From contig NZ_SSBI01000018.1 in NCBI RefSeq assembly GCF_004795015.1, forward strand, positions 1 through 64,000: DNA of 64,000 nucleotides, in the 5' to 3' direction. Origin of the DNA: Streptomyces sp. A1277 (GTDB lineage: Bacteria; Actinomycetota; Actinomycetes; Streptomycetales; Streptomycetaceae). Under the pieces are notes generated by a model. It saw only the letters and a list, made by a program, of their open reading frames with translations, ran no database searches and was not told the origin of the DNA. Shown one piece after another: positions 51,944-60,224 of this stretch. Numbering within the stretch: position 1 is the first letter of the stretch; every line of letters starts with the position of its first letter. A program made the position numbers and the translations under genes.

Positions 51944-52855
51944 ATGTCTTCCCGCCACCTCGACCAGCGGATCGTCTCGGTCAAGCCCATCACCGTTCCC
52001 GCGCCCGGCCGCAGCGTCGACCTGCTGGTGAGGGTCACCGCCCCGCTGTCGGGCCAGAACCTGCCCGTCATCGTGTTCTCCCACGGCAACGCATGGTCCA
52101 TGGACGGATACGCGCCCCTCGTTGACCGGTGGGCCGCAGCGGGATTCGTCGTGGTACAGCCCACCCACCTGGACTCCCGCCGCAACGGCATCGGGTGGGA
52201 CGACCCGCGCTTTCCCACCATCTGGCGCGTCCGGATCGCCGACCTCCACGCGGTCCTCGACGGCCTCGGCGACATCCTTCTCCAAGCCGGCGGCCTGGAG
52301 ACCCGCGTCGACCGTGAGCGCATAGCGATCGTCGGCCACTCCTGGGGCGCCCAGACGGCCGGCGCGATCCTCGGCGCGCGCGTGCTGGACGCCGACGGCA
52401 TTCCCGGGGAGGATTTCTCCCACCCCGCGGTCTCGGCCGGCGCGCTGATCGCCGCGACCGGAACCGGTGACACGCTCACCCCGTTCGCCGCCGAGCACCT
52501 TCCGTTCATGAGGCCGGACTACTCCACCATGGCGACCCCGGCCCTGGTCGTCGCGGGCGGCAAGGACCAGTCGCAGCTCTCCACCCGGGGGCCGGAGTGG
52601 TTCACCGACGCCTACCGCCTCAGCCCGTCCCCGAAGAGCCTGCTCGCCATCGCCGAGGGCGAGCACACCCTGGGCGGCATCGCCGGCGAGATGGCCGCCG
52701 AGACCACCGACGAGGACCCCGCCCGCGTCGCCCTCGTCGCCGACGCGATCTCCGCCTACCTCCTCGACGCCTTCAAGCTCGACGACGCCGGGTGGGCCGC
52801 CCTCAACGACGCCGCTGCGGCCGGGGACGGTATGTGGAGCATCTCCAGCAGGTGA
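51944..52855 (+). CDS. Alpha/beta hydrolase (chlorophyllase/PAF-acetylhydrolase-like)
   Basis: 303-aa hydrolase. Nucleophile GHSWGAQTAG (Ser about 131), oxyanion stretch VIVFSHGNAWSMDGYAPLVDRWAAAGF, Asp in VAGGKDQSQL, His in IAEGEHTLGG. It resembles dienelactone/PET-esterase-like enzymes. The ATG at 51944 is the usual start; a GTG at 51921 would extend it. It is probably repressed by the divergent TetR. Confidence 0.88.
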   Translation: MSSRHLDQRIVSVKPITVPAPGRSVDLLVRVTAPLSGQNLPVIVFSHGNAWSMDGYAPLVDRWAAAGFVVVQPTHLDSRRNGIGWDDPRFPTIWRVRIADLHAVLDGLGDILLQAGGLETRVDRERIAIVGHSWGAQTAGAILGARVLDADGIPGEDFSHPAVSAGALIAATGTGDTLTPFAAEHLPFMRPDYSTMATPALVVAGGKDQSQLSTRGPEWFTDAYRLSPSPKSLLAIAEGEHTLGGIAGEMAAETTDEDPARVALVADAISAYLLDAFKLDDAGWAALNDAAAAGDGMWSISSR

Positions 52856-52860
52856 ACCCA

Positions 52861-53045
52861 GCCAGACCGCGCTGCCGGCCGAGTCGGGGGCGGGCGGAGC
52901 GGGCCCGTACCTCCTCCACCATCGGCACCCAGCAGCCGATCCCGACCTCGTCCTCACCCCGGTCGATCACCGTGAAGTCCAGGACCTCGCACCAGAAGGG
53001 GGGGCGAGGCGTTCCGGGTCGTGGCAGTCGACGGCGAGCCCGGTG
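52861..53045 (-). pseudogene. Remnant of a VOC-family gene
   Basis: Minus-strand sequence contains VDCHDPERLA, then FWCEVLDFTVIDRGEDEVGIG, the start of a VOC/glyoxalase domain. The two parts are in different frames, broken in a run of seven G (C on the coding strand). The domain ends after about 60 residues. It lies next to the 35-bp repeats and the damaged VOC gene. Confidence 0.55.
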
Positions 53046-53053
53046 AACCCGGT

Positions 53054-53228
53054 GAACCCGCCGGTCAGGCCGTCGCCCGCCGCACCGCGAACCCGCCGGT
53101 CAGGCCGTCGCCCGCCGCACCGCGAACCCGCCGGTCAGGCCGTCGCCCGCCGCACCGCGAACCCGCCGGTCAGGCCGTCGCCCGCCGCACCGTGAACCCG
53201 GTGGTCAGGTCGTCGCCCGCCGGACCGT
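53054..53228. repeat. 35-bp tandem repeat derived from the VOC gene 3' end
   Basis: Five copies of a 35-bp unit start at 53054, 53089, 53124, 53159 and 53194. The last overlaps the end of the VOC gene; on the coding strand each unit reads like the gene's last codons (VRRAT) and a stop. Three copies are identical, so the array is recent. Confidence 0.9.
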
Positions 53229-53914
53229 GAACTCGTTGCCGTCCGGGTCGAGCATCACGACCCCGTCCGGTCCGCGCCGGGCGCCCAGTTCGGTCAGGCG
53301 GGCGATCTCCGCGGTCTCGTCCGCGTCCGGCGGGAGCGTCAGCTCGAAGTACAGGCGGTTCGTGTCCGTCTTCGGGGGCACGGGCGGGCCGCCCCAGGTG
53401 AGCTTCGTGCCGCCCTGCGGGGACTGGATGGCGGTCTCCTCGTCCTGGTCCCAGACCAGCGGCCAGCCCAGCGCCTCGCTCCAGAAGTAGCCGACCGCCT
53501 GGGTGCCGTCGCAGGCGACCGCGCCGATGAATCCGGTGTCGGCGAGGAACTTGTTGCCGGCCTCGATCACGCAGAACTCGTTGCCGTCCGGGTCGGCGAG
53601 GACGATATGGCCGTCCTCCGGGGTCTGGCCGACGTCGATGTGCCGGGCGCCCAGTGCCAGCGCGCGTGCCACGGTCTCCCGCTGGGCCTCCGGGGTGGCG
53701 CTGGTCAGGTCGAAGTGGGCCTGGTTCTGCCGGGCCTTGGGCTCCTGGCTCGCGGTGAAGCGGAGGCCGTAGCCCTTGCCGTCCGGGGGAGGACCGTGAC
53801 CTCGTCCGCCGTCGCGGAGTCCGCCTGCTCCCAGTTCAGAAGGGTGGACCAGAACCGGGCGAGGTCCGCCGGGTGGGTCGCGTGGAAGCCGATCGCTGAC
53901 AGGTGGGGCGTCAT
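53205..53914 (-). pseudogene. VOC-family (glyoxalase-like) protein, frameshifted
   Basis: Two-domain VOC protein in two frames. The first part (start 53914) reads MTPHLSAIGFHATHPADLARFWSTLLNWEQ; the second continues ALALGARHIDVGQTPEDGHIVLADPDGNEFCVIE to the end. The frame changes at a G5 run (53785-53789): one extra base restores TVLPPDGKGYGLRF. So this is either a pseudogene or a sequencing error. About 237 aa if restored; single-carbon or antibiotic-binding roles are possible. Confidence 0.85.
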
Positions 53915-54007
53915 GTTCCGTACGTCTCCGAATCGTTGGCGGGGCGCCCGCGCAGCCTAGGGACGGGGGGCGGGGCGCGCATCCCGATTTCGGGGCCGGG
54001 TAGGTCG

Positions 54008-55009
54008 TCAGTCCAGCGACACCCGTGCCGTCACCGGCAGGTGGTCGCTGCCCGTGGCCGGGAGGGTGCGGATGCGGCCGACCTCCGCCCCGCGGGCCAT
54101 CACCTGGTCGATGCGGGCCAGCGGGAAGGACGCGGGGAAGCTGAACGCGAACCCGCGCTTCGACACGTTGAGCCGGGAGGTCAGGGGGGTCAGGCCGCGG
54201 TCGTCCACCGTGGCGTTGAGGTCGCCCAGCACGATCACCGCGTCCGTCTCCTCGGCGGCCAGGGCGTTGCCCAGCAGGCGGGCGCTCTCGTCCCGCCGGG
54301 CGGAGGCGAGACCTCCGGGGCCGATCCGGATGGACGGCAGGTGGGCGACGTACGCGGCGACCTCGCCGTGCGGGGTGTGGGCGAGCGTGCGCAGGCCCCG
54401 GCTCCAGCCCTCCGTGAGGTCCGCCGGCTTGATGTCCACCGTCCGGGTGCCGGAGAGCGGGTGTCTGGACCAGATGCCGACCGTGCCCCGGACCTCGTGG
54501 AACGGATACGTCGCGGCGAGGGCCCTCTCGTACGTCGGCAGCGCGTCCGGGACCAGTTCCTCCAGTGCGATGAGGTCGGCGCCCGCGGCGTCCAGCGCTC
54601 GGGCCGTGCCCGCCGGGTCGGCGTTCACATCGCTGACGTTGTGCTGGACGACGACCAGGTCGCGCGGGCCCGGGTCCGCCGCCGGGAGGAGCAGTCCGCC
54701 GAACGCGTACGCCCAGGCCGTCACCGGCAGGAGCACCGCCGGCAGGGCGAGCAGCGAGTGGCGGAGTACGGCCAGGGTGAGCAGGGGGACGGCTGCCAGG
54801 CCGAGCCAGGGCAGGAACGCCTCAAGGAGGCTGCCCAGGTGGCCGGGGGTGTTGGGGACCGCGCGGTGGGCGACGAGCAGGAGCGCCGTCAGGGCCGCGA
54901 GCGTGGCCGGGACCTCCCCCCGCCGCCACCGGCCCGGACGGTCCCACGCCCGCCACCGCACGGCGGCCCTCGCCGCCGCAGCCGCACCACTGACCGCCCG
55001 CTTCACCAT
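54008..55009 (-). CDS. Membrane-anchored endonuclease/exonuclease/phosphatase family protein
   Basis: 333-aa EEP-fold protein. Three hydrophobic segments at the N-terminus (about 34-115) are followed by the EEP domain: VVVQHNVSDVNADP, DLIALEELVP, VIVLGDLNATVDDRG, and TGSDHLPVTARVSL. The active-site Asn/Asp/His residues are present. The catalytic domain is probably outside the membrane. It stands alone. Confidence 0.9.
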   Translation of the reverse strand: MVKRAVSGAAAAARAAVRWRAWDRPGRWRRGEVPATLAALTALLLVAHRAVPNTPGHLGSLLEAFLPWLGLAAVPLLTLAVLRHSLLALPAVLLPVTAWAYAFGGLLLPAADPGPRDLVVVQHNVSDVNADPAGTARALDAAGADLIALEELVPDALPTYERALAATYPFHEVRGTVGIWSRHPLSGTRTVDIKPADLTEGWSRGLRTLAHTPHGEVAAYVAHLPSIRIGPGGLASARRDESARLLGNALAAEETDAVIVLGDLNATVDDRGLTPLTSRLNVSKRGFAFSFPASFPLARIDQVMARGAEVGRIRTLPATGSDHLPVTARVSLD

Positions 55010-55048
55010 GTGTCCCGTCCGCCCCTGTCGTTGCCCCCGAGGACGGGG

Positions 55049-55828
55049 CTACGGATGCGAGCGGTTCCCCCCGGCCCTGCGCAGCCTGGAGCGGACCGCG
55101 CGCTGGGCGACCGGGCCCAGGCCCTCCAGCGCGGCGGCGAGCGCGGCGAGCTGGTCCAGCGCGGCCAGCGCCTGCCCGGCGCCCTCCGGGTCGACGCCCT
55201 CGTACAGTTCCAGGCCGACGAAGGCCGCGGAGGCCGCCTTCGCCAGACCCCTCACGTCCACGAACTCGGCGAGCGGCGTGCCCGCCAGGACCCGGCCGAG
55301 CACCCGCTCGATCTCCTCGGTCCACAGCGTGAGGCCCGCGGCCGTGGCGGTCGCGAGGCGCGGCTGCGTCTGGCCGCCCGCGAGCAGCTGCCCCAGCACG
55401 GCGACCTGGCCGCCCGCGCGTTCGGAGGCGTTCAGCTCGCGGGCCACGGCCAGGAGTTCGCCCAGGGAGCGCACCCGGTCCAGGCGTTCGCGGTAGGTCG
55501 CGAGGCGCTGCTCCGCCCCGTAGCGGCAGGCCGCGGCGAGCAGTTCGTCAACCGTGCCGAAGTGGTAGAAGACCAGCGCCTGGTTGACCCCGGCGGTGGC
55601 GGCGATGCTCCGCGCCGAGGTCTTGGCGATGCCCTGCTCGGTGAGCGTGGCGAGGGCCCCGGCGAGCAGCTTCGTGCGCGTGTCCTCGCCGGAGGGCGTC
55701 CGGCCGGTTGCGGCCCGTTTCCCCCCGCCCGCGTCCGCGCGCTTCTCCCCGCTCGTGTCCGCCCGTTTCTCCCCGCTCGTGTCCGCGCGCTTCTCCTCGC
55801 TCGTGTCCGCGCGCTTCTCCCCGCTCAT
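55049..55828 (-). CDS. TetR regulator with repetitive N-terminus
   Basis: 259-aa TetR regulator. The N-terminal 41 residues are repeats of SGEKRADT-like octapeptides, then the HTH SARSIAATAGVNQALVFYHFGTVDELLAAAC (about 72-103). The ATG at 55828 overlaps the DUF4166 stop (ATGA), so it belongs to the SRPBCC-DUF4166 operon and probably represses it through the two palindromes at 57318-57379. Confidence 0.89.
   Translation of the reverse strand: MSGEKRADTSEEKRADTSGEKRADTSGEKRADAGGGKRAATGRTPSGEDTRTKLLAGALATLTEQGIAKTSARSIAATAGVNQALVFYHFGTVDELLAAACRYGAEQRLATYRERLDRVRSLGELLAVARELNASERAGGQVAVLGQLLAGGQTQPRLATATAAGLTLWTEEIERVLGRVLAGTPLAEFVDVRGLAKAASAAFVGLELYEGVDPEGAGQALAALDQLAALAAALEGLGPVAQRAVRSRLRRAGGNRSHP
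55706..55825. repeat. 24-bp tandem repeat in the TetR N-terminus
   Basis: Five 24-bp units encode SGEKRADT and variants (SEEKRADT, SGEKRADA, GGGKRAAT). Because the unit is a multiple of three, copy number can change without a frameshift. Confidence 0.85.
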
Positions 55829-56505
55829 GCCCGCGCCTCCTCGCGTACCGGGCGCAGGTCCCGGCGTACGCCCTGCCCGCGCACGTCCGCGTACTCCGCG
55901 GTGAACGAGCCCTCGTAGCCGAACAGCGGGCCGAAGCGGCGGTTGGTGACCGAGACCTGGATGCGGAAGCGGCCCGCCGCCTCGTCGAACGATTCCCTGA
56001 CCACCGCGTCGCCCCCGATCAGATCCGGCACCCGGGCGTCCACCGGGCCCTCCCGGAAGCGGTGCTCGCCGGAGCGGATGACCAGGGCGCCGGCCTCGTC
56101 CACCGCGAGGTGGAGGTCGGTGGCCAGGTGCTGATGCGTGCCCAGGTAGTCCACCACACAGCCGCGTTCCGCGCTGTAGACCATCGTCGCGTCGAACCGC
56201 CGGGGCCCGTCCGGGAAGGCGAACGTCCTCACGAAGGTGACCGTCTCGCGGCCGAAGGAGTCCGTGAAGGGGACGTTCTCGATGGTGAACGGGACGTCGC
56301 GCCCCGCGCGCGGGACGAGGATGTGGCGTATCCCGCCGAGCGCCAGGAACGGCCGCACCCAGGGGCCGCCGTGCCAGACCCGGTCCATCACCCCGCGCCC
56401 CGTGCAGGACTCGCCGCTGTCGAGGCCGACGGAGAAGCGGCGCCGGACGCGCGGGTGGAGGCGGTCGAAGTCGGCCCCCAGGGCCTGCTGGAAGATCGAG
56501 GTCAC
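55825..56505 (-). CDS. DUF4166 domain protein
   Basis: 226-aa DUF4166 protein: GADFDRLHPRVRRRFSVGL at the start, GGIRHILVPRAGRDVPFTIENVPF, RTFAFPDGPRRFDATMVYS and the C-terminal FGPLFGYEGSFTAEYADV. The function is unknown. The GTG start overlaps the SRPBCC stop, and its stop overlaps the TetR start, so it is the middle of a three-gene operon. Confidence 0.88.
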   Translation of the reverse strand: MTSIFQQALGADFDRLHPRVRRRFSVGLDSGESCTGRGVMDRVWHGGPWVRPFLALGGIRHILVPRAGRDVPFTIENVPFTDSFGRETVTFVRTFAFPDGPRRFDATMVYSAERGCVVDYLGTHQHLATDLHLAVDEAGALVIRSGEHRFREGPVDARVPDLIGGDAVVRESFDEAAGRFRIQVSVTNRRFGPLFGYEGSFTAEYADVRGQGVRRDLRPVREEARA

Positions 56506-57296
56506 GGACGCTCCAGGTGGTCGAGAAGGGCGGGCGGCGCGGTGGTGGTGCGCGCGGGCGGGCGGCGCAGGCAGCGGGCGGCCGACGGGGTGGAGGGCAG
56601 CGGCGGCAGGAGGACGGCGGCAAGCAGGACCGGTACGGCGGCGAGCGGGGCAGCCCAGGCCGCCAGGGCCACCGCCGCCAGCCGGACCGCCACCTCCGCG
56701 AGGCCGTGCCGCAGCGCGCGTTCGGGGGTGATCCCGCGCTCGCACCACAGCCGCAGCCGGTCGAACGACCAGGCGGTGGCCCAGCCCATCAGCGGGCGGA
56801 AGAGCAGGCGGTCGGCGAGCCGGCCGGGACGGCCCCAGCGGGGCTCGTAGTCGTAGCCGGTGAGGAAGCGGATGCCGCCGCCCTCGCCCGCCCGGCCGCC
56901 GCCGCCCTTCCAGCTGCCCGCGCCCTTCCAGCTGCCCGCGCCCTCCCGGCCGCCCTCGCCCGCCCGGCCGCCCTCGCAGGGCACGTAGCGCCAGTAGCCC
57001 CGACCCTCGGTGAGGAACGACAGCGGGTGGGCGCAGGCGAAGCGGAGGGCGGAGGTCCGGGTGCCGTCGGGGCGGTGCCGCTCACCGGCGGAGATGCCGG
57101 TCCCGGCGACGAGGAGCCCCGGCAGGACGCGCACCCCGTAGGTGAACCGCTGCGGCTCCCCCTCCGCGCGGGGCAGGTACGCGATGCGCGTGAACCGCAG
57201 GTCCCAGCGCTGGTGCTGCGCCGGGTCCTGGGTGCGTTCCCAGACGCACTCCAGACCGGCCCGTATCCGCGCCTCGATGTACAGGCCATGGCCCAC
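56502..57296 (-). CDS. SRPBCC-like protein with C-terminal membrane segments
   Basis: About 264 aa. The N-terminus resembles an SRPBCC ligand-binding domain (IEARIRAGLECVWERTQDPAQHQRWDLRFTRIAYL). A glycine-rich insert has duplicated GAGSWKG units. The C-terminus has hydrophobic, Ala-rich segments. I chose the GTG at 57296 (GAGGGGG 8 nt upstream) over the GTG at 57305, which lies too close to the same site. It is the first gene of the operon, behind the two palindromes. Confidence 0.78.
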   Translation of the reverse strand: MGHGLYIEARIRAGLECVWERTQDPAQHQRWDLRFTRIAYLPRAEGEPQRFTYGVRVLPGLLVAGTGISAGERHRPDGTRTSALRFACAHPLSFLTEGRGYWRYVPCEGGRAGEGGREGAGSWKGAGSWKGGGGRAGEGGGIRFLTGYDYEPRWGRPGRLADRLLFRPLMGWATAWSFDRLRLWCERGITPERALRHGLAEVAVRLAAVALAAWAAPLAAVPVLLAAVLLPPLPSTPSAARCLRRPPARTTTAPPALLDHLERP

Positions 57297-57317
57297 GTTC
57301 CGCACCCCCTCCAGCGG

Positions 57318-57379
57318 TTTGAGCGGTCGCTCAAATCGCTGTTCCGCAGACAGTAGGGCAGTTTGAGCGACCGCTCAAG
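57318..57379. promoter_or_regulatory. Two TetR-type palindromes
   Basis: TTTGAGCGGTCGCTCAAA (57318-57335) and TTTGAGCGACCGCTCAAG (57362-57379) share the core TTGAGCG-N2-CGCTCAA. Centres are 44 bp apart, four helical turns. They lie upstream of the SRPBCC-DUF4166-TetR operon and are likely sites of its TetR. Confidence 0.85.
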
Positions 57380-57439
57380 TCGATGGGCGTGCGGACGCGG
57401 GGGGCACGTACGACTACGCGCCCCCCCGGCGGGGAAGGC

Positions 57440-57931
57440 TCAGCGGTCCGGGAAGCGTTCCCCGCACGCGCTGCAGTACACCGGCGCGGACTCCTGGGAC
57501 ATCCGCCCGCACTCGGGGCAGACCCGGTCCAGCGCGCAGGGCGCCTCGCCGCCCTCCCGTACGGACACCGCCGGCTTGATCGCCAGCCCCGGGCGGCGGC
57601 GGTGCACCGTCAGATAGGCGAGGCCGTCCGGGCCCGCCGTCAGGGAGCGCCGCGAGGTGCGGGGCAGCCAGGTGGCCGTGGTCGGGGTCAGCGTGAGGGG
57701 CGTACCGCCGTCGCCGGGGACGAGGCGGCCGCCGCCGGCGAGGACCACCAGGAGGACGTCGAGCACGTCCTCCTGGTGCTCCCCCACCTCCGCGCCCGGG
57801 GGCAGCCGCACCAGATTCGCGTCCAGCTCCCTCCCCTGCCGGTCCAGTTGCCACAGCGCCCCACGGGCGTCGGGGGCTGCGGCGGCGAGCAGATCGTCCA
57901 GTACGGCCAGAACCTCGGGAGTCGCGTTCAC
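57440..57931 (-). CDS. Cupin-like protein with C-terminal zinc ribbon
   Basis: 163-aa protein. A cupin-like core (LVRLPPGAEVGEHQEDVLDVLLVVLAGGGRLVPGDG) is followed by a zinc ribbon with two Cys pairs (CPECGRM and YCSACGERF). The start is a GTG at 57931 with no strong ribosome site; a TAGCCT about 6 nt before it suggests a leaderless transcript. It is divergent from pip. Confidence 0.8.
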   Translation of the reverse strand: MNATPEVLAVLDDLLAAAAPDARGALWQLDRQGRELDANLVRLPPGAEVGEHQEDVLDVLLVVLAGGGRLVPGDGGTPLTLTPTTATWLPRTSRRSLTAGPDGLAYLTVHRRRPGLAIKPAVSVREGGEAPCALDRVCPECGRMSQESAPVYCSACGERFPDR

Positions 57932-57992
57932 GCCGCCCAGGCTACGACCGCGTGGGCTTAAGCTGTACGCCGCTGAACGAGGGAGCCACCTC

Positions 57993-58970
57993 ATGGGGCG
58001 CCCGCCCGACGAGAAGTACCCGCCGACCGAGCCGTACGAGCACGGCATGCTCGACGTCGGCGACGGCGACCTCGTGTACTGGGAGGTGTGCGGCAACCCG
58101 GCGGGCAAGCCCGCGGCCGTCGTCCACGGCGGTCCGGGGTCGGGGTGCACCGAGCGGCCCCGGCAGTACTTCGACCCGGAGCGCTACCGCGTCGTCCTCT
58201 TCGACCAGCGGGGCTGCGGCCGCTCGACGCCGCACGCGAGCGATCCGGCCGTGGACCTGCGGCACAACACCACCGACCACCTGGTCGCCGACATGGAACG
58301 GCTCCGCGTCCACCTCGGCATCGACCGGTGGCTGCTGTACGGGGGCTCCTGGGGCTCGACGCTGATCCTCGCGTACGCCGAACGCCACCCGGAGCGGGTC
58401 ACCGAGATCGTGATCCCGGCCGTCACGACGACCCGGCGCTCCGAGATCGACTGGCTGTACCGGGGCGCGGGCCGCTTCTTCCCCGAGGCGTGGGACCTCT
58501 TCCGGGCGGGCGTCCCGGAGGCGGCGAGCGACGCGACCCCGGACGTGCTCGCCGCGTACGCCCGGCGCACCGTGGACCCCGACCCGGCGGTACGGGCGCG
58601 GGCGACGGCCGACTGGTGCGCCTGGGAGGACGCGGTGCTCTCACAGGAGGCGTACACGGGGCCGCCCCCGTACAGCGGCCGGCCGGGCCGGGCCCGGGAG
58701 GCGCTGGTGCGGATCTGCGCGCACTACTTCTCGCACGGCGCGTGGCTGGAGGAGGGGCAGCTGATCCGGGACGCGGGGCGGCTCGCCGGGATTCCGGGGG
58801 TGCTGGTGCACGGGCGGGGCGACATGGGCGGGCCGCTGGTCACCGCGTGGGAGCTGGCGAAGGCGTGGCCGGACGCGGAGCTGACGGTGATCGAGGACGC
58901 CGGCCACCTCGGCGGGGCGGCGACCAGGCGGGCGGTGCTGGCGGCGCTGGACCGGTTCGCCCAGGTGTGA
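57993..58970 (+). CDS. pip: Prolyl aminopeptidase (alpha/beta hydrolase)
   Basis: 325-aa proline iminopeptidase that removes N-terminal proline from peptides. The oxyanion motif HGGPGSG (about 45-51) and nucleophile GGSWGS (Ser about 119) are the hallmarks. FDQRGCGRSTPHASD and HGRGDMGGP (Asp) and EDAGHLGG (His) complete the triad region. GGGAG precedes the ATG at 57993. Confidence 0.95.
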   Translation: MGRPPDEKYPPTEPYEHGMLDVGDGDLVYWEVCGNPAGKPAAVVHGGPGSGCTERPRQYFDPERYRVVLFDQRGCGRSTPHASDPAVDLRHNTTDHLVADMERLRVHLGIDRWLLYGGSWGSTLILAYAERHPERVTEIVIPAVTTTRRSEIDWLYRGAGRFFPEAWDLFRAGVPEAASDATPDVLAAYARRTVDPDPAVRARATADWCAWEDAVLSQEAYTGPPPYSGRPGRAREALVRICAHYFSHGAWLEEGQLIRDAGRLAGIPGVLVHGRGDMGGPLVTAWELAKAWPDAELTVIEDAGHLGGAATRRAVLAALDRFAQV

Positions 58971-58985
58971 AGAGGTGGCGGCTTG

Positions 58986-59003
58986 CTTCGAGCGCGCTCG
59001 AAG
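58986..59003. promoter_or_regulatory. 18-bp palindrome upstream of the aldo/keto reductase
   Basis: CTTCGAGCGCGCTCGAAG is perfect and overlaps the AAGGAG ribosome site. It could be an operator or, in RNA, hide the ribosome site. Confidence 0.5.
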
Positions 59004-59020
59004 GAGTTGGCTTGGGGTCC

Positions 59021-60016
59021 ATGAAGTACACGCAGCTCGGACGCACCGGACTCAAAGTCAGCCGCCTCGTCCTGGGGACGATGAACTTCGGCCCCCAGAC
59101 CAACGAGAGCGACAGCCACACCCTCATGGACGCCGCGCTGGACGCGGGCGTCAACTTCTTCGACACCGCGAATGTCTACGGCTGGGGCGAGAACAAGGGC
59201 CGCACCGAGGAGATCCTCGGCACCTGGTTCGCGCAGGGCGGCGACCGCCGCGACAAGGTCGTGCTCGCCACCAAGGTCTACGGCAACATGGGCCCCGACG
59301 GCGAGGCGTGGCCCAACCACGACAAGCTCTCCGCCTTCAACATCCGCCGGGCCGTCGATGCCAGCCTGAAGCGGCTACAGACGGACCACATCGATCTGTA
59401 CCAGTTCCACCACGTCGACCGGTCCACCCCGATCGAGGAGATCTGGCAGGCCATCGACGTACTGATCCAGCAGGGCAAGATCCTCTACGCGGGCTCCTCC
59501 AACTTCGCCGGCTACAAGATCGCCCAGGCCAACGAGGTCGCCCGGCAGCGCGGCAGCTACGGGCTGGTCAGCGAGCAGTGCATCTACAACCTGATGGAGC
59601 GCGGCGCCGAGATGGAGGTCATCCCGGCCGCCCAGGAGTACGGCCTCGGGGTCATCCCCTGGTCGCCGCTGCACGGCGGGCTGCTCGGCGGCGCGATCCG
59701 CAAGGAGCGCGAGGGCGGGGGCGCCCGGTCCACCTCCGGCCGGTCCGGCGAGGCGCTGGCCGACCCGAAGGTGCGGGCGCAGATCCAGGCGTACGAGGAC
59801 CTGCTGGACAAGCACGGTCTGGAGCCCGGCGAGGTGGGCCTGGCCTGGCTGCTGACCCGGCCCGGCGTCACCGGCCCGATCTCCGGCCCGCGCACGCGGG
59901 AGCAGCTCGACTCGGCGCTGCGCGCGGTGGAGCTGGAGCTGTCGGCGGAGGTGCTGGAGGCCCTGGAGGAGATCTTCCCCGGCCCGGGCCCGTCGCCGGA
60001 GAATTTCGCCTGGTAG
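59021..60016 (+). CDS. Aldo/keto reductase (YghZ/Kv-beta type)
   Basis: 331-aa AKR. GRTGLKVSRLVLGTMNFG opens the sequence. FFDTANVYGWGENKGRTEEILG holds Asp and Tyr, VLATKVYGN the Lys, LYQFHHVD the His. AGSSNFAGYKIAQAN and IPWSPLHGGLLGG bind NADPH. ATG at 59021; a TTG at 59012 has better spacing from AAGGAG and would add three residues. Confidence 0.93.
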   Translation: MKYTQLGRTGLKVSRLVLGTMNFGPQTNESDSHTLMDAALDAGVNFFDTANVYGWGENKGRTEEILGTWFAQGGDRRDKVVLATKVYGNMGPDGEAWPNHDKLSAFNIRRAVDASLKRLQTDHIDLYQFHHVDRSTPIEEIWQAIDVLIQQGKILYAGSSNFAGYKIAQANEVARQRGSYGLVSEQCIYNLMERGAEMEVIPAAQEYGLGVIPWSPLHGGLLGGAIRKEREGGGARSTSGRSGEALADPKVRAQIQAYEDLLDKHGLEPGEVGLAWLLTRPGVTGPISGPRTREQLDSALRAVELELSAEVLEALEEIFPGPGPSPENFAW

Positions 60017-60046
60017 GAAGCGGCGCCCTCGGCCGTCCCGGCTGGG

Positions 60047-60133
60047 TCAGCCGAGGGCGGCCGCCACGGCGACGACGGCGAACATGAGCACGAGCACGGC
60101 TGCCATGATGCGGTTTCTGGTCTTCGGGTCCAC
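60047..60133 (-). CDS. Very small membrane protein beside an MFS gene
   Basis: 28-codon ORF from GTG (60133): VDPKTRNRIMAAVLVLMF, then Ala/Val-rich to LG. One membrane segment fills most of it. A TACGCT about 6 nt upstream fits a leaderless start. Tiny proteins of this form accompany transporters in Streptomyces, so it may be real; it is too short for certainty. Confidence 0.5.
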   Translation of the reverse strand: MDPKTRNRIMAAVLVLMFAVVAVAAALG

Positions 60134-60160
60134 CCGACGAGCGTAACCGGCCCGGCATCC

Positions 60161-60215
60161 GTGAACGCGACGCGGCCCCGTCCCGGGTATCCGGGCGGGG
60201 CCGCGTCGCGCTCAC
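60161..60215. terminator. Large bidirectional hairpin terminator
   Basis: Twenty bp starting GTGAACGCGACGCGGCCCCG (60161-60180) pair with 60196-60215 at 19 positions. The loop region contains CCCGG/CCGGG. It lies between the MFS stop and the small ORF and can serve both strands. Confidence 0.85.
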
Positions 60216-60224
60216 GGGCGGTTC

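Noticed and set aside
53054..53228. CRISPR array
   Set aside because: Repeats are directly adjacent with no spacers; this is a simple tandem array derived from the VOC gene end.
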